A DNA stretch of 8,613 nt from the NCBI GenBank assembly GCA_900552465.1, contig URZO01000138.1, forward strand, positions 1 through 8,613. The letters are read 5' to 3'. The position numbers and the translations under genes were made by a program. The DNA is from an uncultured Parabacteroides sp. GTDB taxonomy: Bacteria > Bacteroidota > Bacteroidia > Bacteroidales > Tannerellaceae. Under the pieces are notes generated by a model. That model was not told where the DNA came from. It was given only the letters and a program-made list of their open reading frames with translations, and made no database searches. How positions within the stretch are numbered: the stretch's first letter is position 1; each line of letters begins with the position of its first letter. Shown in pieces: positions 5,007 through 8,613 of this stretch.

Positions 5007-5296
5007 ATGGAGAATCAGAAGAGTAAGTTGTTTTTGATGGAAGTTTTGATCGAAAGGATCGAACAGATGCGTGTGGAAAACCATATCAGTATGGATGTTT
5101 TGTGCACGCGTGCACACATGGCCAAAAAGACGTATATTGCTTTAAAAAAAACAGGAAGCCGTATATGTCCTGCGAAGCCATCCTTCGCCTGCTAAGCGGT
5201 TTTTGTGACAGCCTGAACGATGATGAAGCGTTCAGGCTGTTCTGGAAGGAGTTGGGAGAAGGTTTTATTTCTTTCGCGGACAGGGACGAAAATTAG
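5007..5296 (+). CDS. XRE-like helix-turn-helix regulator, split by a frameshift at an A8 run
   Basis: From ATG 5007 the zero frame gives 62 residues: an N-terminal helix (ELF/IERIEQMRVENHIS), a helix-turn-helix (MDVLCTRAHMAKKTYIALKK, about 29-48), then an unrelated tail TGSRICPAKPSFAC and a stop at 5195. In the -1 frame the protein continues naturally after the A-run as NRKPYMSCEAILRLLSG and on to FWKELGEGFISFADRDEN, ending at 5296. The joined product is 96 residues with a sensible five-helix XRE-like fold, so the gene is one regulator interrupted at 5144-5151. The break may be a programmed -1 shift, a phase-variable tract, a recent mutation or a sequencing error. Its 3' end overlaps the fbp stop by 3 nt on the opposite strand. 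It probably controls the divergent primase gene through the inverted repeat upstream. I do not recognise a named family. Confidence 0.7.
5101..5116. repeat. 16-bp perfect palindrome inside the regulator gene
   Basis: TGTGCACGCGTGCACA equals its own reverse complement. It lies in the codons for VLCTRAH, just before the recognition helix and about 25 nt ahead of the A8 run. It could be a protein-binding site, a cruciform or chance from codon use. Confidence 0.6.
5141..5151 (+). other. Slippery run (T3A8) at the frame break
   Basis: In the zero frame the codons are GCT TTA AAA AAA ACA, so both T-TTA-AAA (5141-5147) and A-AAA-AAA (5144-5150) are present as canonical X-XXY-YYZ heptamers for -1 ribosomal slippage. 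A 6-bp hairpin (GCGAAG 5172-5177 with CTTCGC 5183-5188) begins about 21 nt downstream and a 12-bp one at 5208. No strong Shine-Dalgarno stimulator is seen just upstream. Confidence 0.55.
5208..5240 (+). repeat. 12-bp perfect hairpin within the regulator's second half
   Basis: ACAGCCTGAACG (5208-5219) pairs perfectly with CGTTCAGGCTGT (5229-5240) around a 9-nt loop, all inside codons FCDSLNDDEAFRLF. No U-run follows, so it is not a standard terminator. It could slow ribosomes or RNA polymerase, or limit mRNA decay. Confidence 0.6.
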
Positions 5297-5305
5297 CCCT
5301 GTCCG
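5277..5305. terminator. Hairpin over the convergent stop codons of the regulator and fbp
   Basis: CGGACAGGG (5277-5285) pairs perfectly with CCCTGTCCG (5297-5305) around an 11-nt loop holding both stop codons. On the + strand the following sequence is ATTCC then TTTTCTTT; on the minus strand it is A-rich. It probably acts as a shared 3'-end structure, more convincing as a terminator for the + strand. Confidence 0.55.
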
Positions 5306-7293
5306 GATTCCTTTTCTTTGATAAAGCCGTTGCGGAAGGCATAAAGGAGTTTCTCCAGGTCGTGGATCTGCTTTTGCAGATCCGCCCCTTTGTCGGTGTC
5401 CTTGACCATTTGCCGTTGCGAGTTGAGTTCTACCACGATCGTTGTTGACAGGATGTCTTTTCCTTCCTTGATGGCCTGGTCGGTCGACATGAACGGTTCG
5501 TGCTGGACAAGCTGGAAACCGCGTGAATGGTAGACCAGTGTATATCCGGCGATGCCCGTTTCCGGGTGATAAGCCTTGGAGAAGCCGCCGTCGATCACGA
5601 GCAGCTTACCGTTGGCCTTGATCGGGTTTTCACCTTTGATGGAACGGACCGGGACGTGCCCGTTGATGATATGCCGGTGCTGGCCTGTCACGCCGAACTC
5701 GTCCAGCAGCATGTCGCAGACCGCTTCTTCTTCCCGCAGGGTGTAGTAGGCCCCTTTTTCCTCTTTCTGTACCGATTTGTCGTCGATGAAACAGCGTTCG
5801 AACGTCGCCATCCGGCTTTTGTCGAAAAGGGGAGAGTCTTTCCCTTCCCACAGATACCAGATGTAATCCATTGCGAAATCCTTTTCCGGACTGTCGTCTG
5901 CATCGAAATAGGCGGTGCGCACCAACTGGTCTACTTTGTCCAGCAAGGCTTTCCCCTTATATTCCGTACCTTCGATGCGGACTGCTTTGAGCGTCCCGTC
6001 CGGATTCATCGGGACGGAAGCGTGAAAGAGCAGGTTCGAGTTGCAGACCTGATACATGCTGCCGTGCGTGAACAGGCAACGCATGTGCTTCTTCAGTTTT
6101 TCGCTGCATTCGAACGAGTGTTTGATACGGCGCATCAGCTCTTCTTCTTCAATGGAGAGGGCATACGGGTCTTTGGCGTTGAGGGTCGGCCAGTTTTTAT
6201 CTCGCAGTTCATATTCTTTTCCTTCGATGCGGATCGTCCCGCGCCGCAGGTCGATGTGGTGAAGCAGCAGGCGGTCGTCCATCCGGAATTCCGGACGGCG
6301 GCGGATGATTTCGCCTTCCAACTTGAACTGTATGATCGTGATCGCTTTGTGCATACGGGCGATCAGTTGGGTTGTCTTTTCGTCGAAAGTGGCATCCGAC
6401 GCATTGGTGCGGGGGATGAACAGTTCGCAGGGATCATCTCCATATACCTCCATCGCAAAAGTGGCGAGGGGCAGGAGGTTGATGCCGTAGCCGTCTTCCA
6501 GGGTCGCCAGGTTGCCGTAGCGCATGCACATGCGGATGACGTTGGCGATGCTCCCGGCATTGCCGGCGGCGGCGCCCATCCAGAGGATGTCGTGGTTGCC
6601 CCACTGGATGTCGAAGTTATGGTAGTCGCAGAGGGTATCCATGATGATGTGCGCGCCCGGTCCGCGGTCGTAGATGTCCCCGATGATGTGCAGCAGGTCG
6701 ATCGTCAGGCGTTGGATCAGGTTGCACATGGCGATGATGAAGTCGTTGGCGCGTCCGGTGGAGATGATCGTGTTGATGATCTGGTCCACGTAGGCCGATT
6801 TGTTAGGTTCGTCGCTCGATTCGTGCAACAGCTCCTGGATAATATAGGAAAACTCTTTCGGCAACGCCTTGCGCACTTTCGAACGGGTGTATTTGGAAGA
6901 GACGTTGCGGCATACGCGCACCAACTGGTTCAGGGTGATCAGGCACCAGTCGTCCATATCCTTTTCATGCTGCCGGACCAGCTCCAACTTCTGTTCCGGG
7001 TAGTAGATCAGCGTGCAAAGCTCCTTCTTCTCGAAGTCGCGCAGCGTATTGCTGAATATCTCGTTGACCTTCCGTTTGATCGCGCCGGAGGCATTCTTGA
7101 GCACATGGTTGAACGCCTGGTGCTCCCCGTGCAGGTCGGAGAGGAAATGTTCCGTCCCTTTCGGCAGGTTCAGGATGGCTTCCAGATTGATGATCTCCGT
7201 GCTGGCGTCGGCCACCGTCGGGAAACTGCGTGCTAACAGGGTCAGGTAACGCAGATCGCCGAAAACGTGTTCAGCTGTTATATCTTTAGTCAT
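5293..7293 (-). CDS. fbp: Fructose-1,6-bisphosphatase, class 3
   Basis: Converts fructose 1,6-bisphosphate to fructose 6-phosphate plus phosphate, the committed step of gluconeogenesis, in the cytoplasm. The 666-residue protein is full length for class 3 (FBPase_2), a calcineurin-like metallophosphatase family. Metal-binding motifs appear in order: SDLHGEH (52-58), GDIYDRG (205-211), GNHD (232-235), the later histidine regions FTHGSMY (408-414) and LFHASVP (422-428), and INGHVPV (543-549), then VIDGGFSKAYH (566-576). The N-terminus (LRYLTLLARSFPTVADASTEIINLEAILNLPKGTEHFLSDLHGEH) is the family norm, supporting the ATG at 7293. It follows the MATE gene after a 3-nt gap, so the two are probably co-transcribed. 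It ends head-on against the XRE-like gene. No truncation or missing key residue is seen. Confidence 0.97.
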   Translation of the reverse strand: MTKDITAEHVFGDLRYLTLLARSFPTVADASTEIINLEAILNLPKGTEHFLSDLHGEHQAFNHVLKNASGAIKRKVNEIFSNTLRDFEKKELCTLIYYPEQKLELVRQHEKDMDDWCLITLNQLVRVCRNVSSKYTRSKVRKALPKEFSYIIQELLHESSDEPNKSAYVDQIINTIISTGRANDFIIAMCNLIQRLTIDLLHIIGDIYDRGPGAHIIMDTLCDYHNFDIQWGNHDILWMGAAAGNAGSIANVIRMCMRYGNLATLEDGYGINLLPLATFAMEVYGDDPCELFIPRTNASDATFDEKTTQLIARMHKAITIIQFKLEGEIIRRRPEFRMDDRLLLHHIDLRRGTIRIEGKEYELRDKNWPTLNAKDPYALSIEEEELMRRIKHSFECSEKLKKHMRCLFTHGSMYQVCNSNLLFHASVPMNPDGTLKAVRIEGTEYKGKALLDKVDQLVRTAYFDADDSPEKDFAMDYIWYLWEGKDSPLFDKSRMATFERCFIDDKSVQKEEKGAYYTLREEEAVCDMLLDEFGVTGQHRHIINGHVPVRSIKGENPIKANGKLLVIDGGFSKAYHPETGIAGYTLVYHSRGFQLVQHEPFMSTDQAIKEGKDILSTTIVVELNSQRQMVKDTDKGADLQKQIHDLEKLLYAFRNGFIKEKESGQG

Positions 7294-7296
7294 AAG

Positions 7297-8613
7297 CTAT
7301 TTTATTGTCAGTTTATTAAAGCGTCTCCATAGTAATATCCCCAATGTTGTCAGGCTGACCGGAAAACCGCACCAAACTCCGATAGCCCCCCAACCCAGTG
7401 TGAAGCCACAAAGATAACCAATTGGCAGCGCTAATCCAAAATGACAGACAAAAGCCATGTAGGCCATGTATTTTACGTCTGCGATACCCCGGAGGGCATT
7501 GGCGAAAAGTATCTGTAGTCCGTCTCCGAATTGGTAGAGGATAACCGACCAGGCGAGCAGTGCCACCATCTCGACCACCTCCTTTTCGGGTGTGATGATG
7601 TAACCCATCGTGTTGCGGAAGGCCAGGATCAGGAGCACGACTATAAGCGCCGTCGCCATAATCAGGTGCAGGCCGGCAAAAGAGGCGTGCCGTACGTTCG
7701 GCCAGTCGTTCCAGCCTCTATAGGCACTGACCCGTATGGTGACCGCCGCGGCAATCCCGTAGTAGATCATGAAGCCGAGCGTAGTGATCACGCCTACCAC
7801 CTGGTGGGCGGCGAGAGCCGTACTGCCCAACCAGCCCATCATGATCACACTCAGGCTGAAGGAGCCGGTTTCGACTCCCATCTGGAACCCGACTGGCAGG
7901 CCGAGGCGGATCAGGTTGCCCAGGTTCAGCTTGTTGACCGTCCCCTTTTTGAACCCTTCCAGATAGGCTTTGTAGCGCGTATGTTTCGCAAACAGGATGC
8001 AAAAGATTACGAATGTCAGGATGCGGCTGGTCAGGGTCGAGATGCCGGCGCCGGTAAGCCCTAATTCCGGGCAACCGAATTTTCCGTATATCAGCAGGTA
8101 ATTGCCGATAATGTTCAGGACGTTCGTACCCAGCATGATCCACATGGGGGTGAGGGTATCGGTCGTCCCGTCGCTGAACTGCTTGAACGAGTTGAAGAGC
8201 ATCGCGAATATCACCGAGAAGAGTTGCAGTATATAGTAGGGTACGATATAAGGCATCAGCTCTTCCGGCTGTTTCAGTATCCCGATGTTCAGCAGCAGTG
8301 CCAGCATACAGAGGCAGAGCAGCACGCCGACGATGAAGTTGATAAAAAGGCTGTTTTTCAGCGTTTCGCCTGCTTTGGCATATTCCTTCCGGGCGAAGAA
8401 CCCTCCGATAATAGGCGTGAGCCCGTACGAGAACCCCATCCCGGCAATGAAAACAAGGTTGAAGAAGTTGTTGACGAAAGAGGCGGCCGCCAGTTCGGGC
8501 GTGCTGTGATGCCCGACCATGATGTTATCGGCGAAGCCTACAATAATAATGCCCAGCTGTCCCAACATAATCGGGACACCCAGGCGTATTGTTTCTTTAT
8601 AATGTTCTTTATA
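7297..8613 (-). CDS. MATE family multidrug/Na+ efflux transporter, 5' end cut by window edge
   Basis: Inner-membrane exporter of the MATE family (NorM/DinF type), which expels cationic drugs or metabolites in exchange for Na+ or H+. The frame is open through the right edge: 15 codons before the Met at 8568 read YKEHYKETIRLGVPI, the usual MATE N-terminus, so the true start is just outside and 8568 is internal. 438 residues are visible, with about twelve hydrophobic segments. The two halves share the family's internal repeat: RLGVPIMLGQLG...VGFADNIMVG at the start and RLGLPVGFQMGVETG...MMGWLGSTALAAHQV (residues 221-257 counted from Met 8568). The C-terminus RRFNKLTIK is intact. It stands 3 nt upstream of fbp in an apparent operon, a pairing with no obvious metabolic logic. 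Substrate cannot be told from sequence. Confidence 0.95.
   Translation of the reverse strand, partial: YKEHYKETIRLGVPIMLGQLGIIIVGFADNIMVGHHSTPELAAASFVNNFFNLVFIAGMGFSYGLTPIIGGFFARKEYAKAGETLKNSLFINFIVGVLLCLCMLALLLNIGILKQPEELMPYIVPYYILQLFSVIFAMLFNSFKQFSDGTTDTLTPMWIMLGTNVLNIIGNYLLIYGKFGCPELGLTGAGISTLTSRILTFVIFCILFAKHTRYKAYLEGFKKGTVNKLNLGNLIRLGLPVGFQMGVETGSFSLSVIMMGWLGSTALAAHQVVGVITTLGFMIYYGIAAAVTIRVSAYRGWNDWPNVRHASFAGLHLIMATALIVVLLILAFRNTMGYIITPEKEVVEMVALLAWSVILYQFGDGLQILFANALRGIADVKYMAYMAFVCHFGLALPIGYLCGFTLGWGAIGVWCGFPVSLTTLGILLWRRFNKLTIK

Noticed and set aside
5102..5296. Independent 64-codon gene starting at ATG 5102
   Set aside because: Its first 20 residues are a shifted reading of the HTH region; only the part after the A-run looks real, so it is the second half of the split regulator.
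5527..7236. 569-codon open frame on the plus strand
   Set aside because: Lies wholly antisense to fbp, which has all family motifs. The translation is rich in Val, Phe, Asp and His with no recognisable domain, as expected for a mirror frame of GC-rich codons.
1..8613. CRISPR array, tRNA or rRNA gene, intact insertion sequence
   Set aside because: No spaced direct repeats, cloverleaf, rRNA signature or IS terminal repeats flanking a transposase were seen on either strand.

Overview
The window looks like a piece of a Bacteroidales chromosome, probably Bacteroides or Parabacteroides. The grounds are the class 3 fructose-1,6-bisphosphatase, the Bacteroidota-type promoter boxes (TAnnTTTG), the near absence of Shine-Dalgarno sequences, and a gene set typical of this order: HU-like protein, 'smalltalk' microprotein, phage-type amidase, DUF4248 protein and VirE/BT4734-type primase-helicase. 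The exact genus is inference.

Layout. (1) 1-944: the 3' part of a PD-(D/E)XK 'Rpn' recombination-promoting nuclease/transposase gene on the + strand, cut by the left edge and closed by a strong hairpin terminator. (2) 946-2010, minus strand: a three-gene unit read right to left as HU-like DNA-binding protein, a 36-residue smalltalk membrane/lipobox peptide, and a T7-lysozyme-like amidase. The peptide gene overlaps the amidase by ATGA. (3) 2244-2471, plus strand: a divergent DUF4248 protein; a near-perfect 22-bp palindrome lies in the shared promoter region. (4) 2472-2741: a 270-bp gap with a hairpin after the DUF4248 stop, a good minus-strand intrinsic terminator and, just upstream of that, a consensus -7 box. 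Together these could define a small RNA of about 70 nt. (5) 2742-4868, minus: the 708-residue primase-helicase. (6) 4869-5296: a divergent control region with a TTAGTTTCC-N8-GGAAACTAA inverted repeat, then a small XRE-like regulator whose reading frame is broken at a run of eight A's. (7) 5293-8613, minus: housekeeping genes, a MATE-family exporter (cut by the right edge) followed after 3 nt by fbp.

How they work together. Sections 2-6 resemble an accessory cassette of phage or mobile-element ancestry placed between chromosomal genes: replication-type ATPase, nucleoid-like protein, lysozyme-like amidase, tiny membrane peptide and small regulators. The same octamer TATATTTG occurs as a candidate -7 box ahead of the HU unit, the candidate small RNA and the primase, so these may be transcribed in a coordinated way. 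The most interesting points are the frameshifted regulator beside its likely operator, the smalltalk-amidase coupling, and the candidate small RNA. Nothing here proves a wholly new system; the joint role of the cassette is unknown to me.
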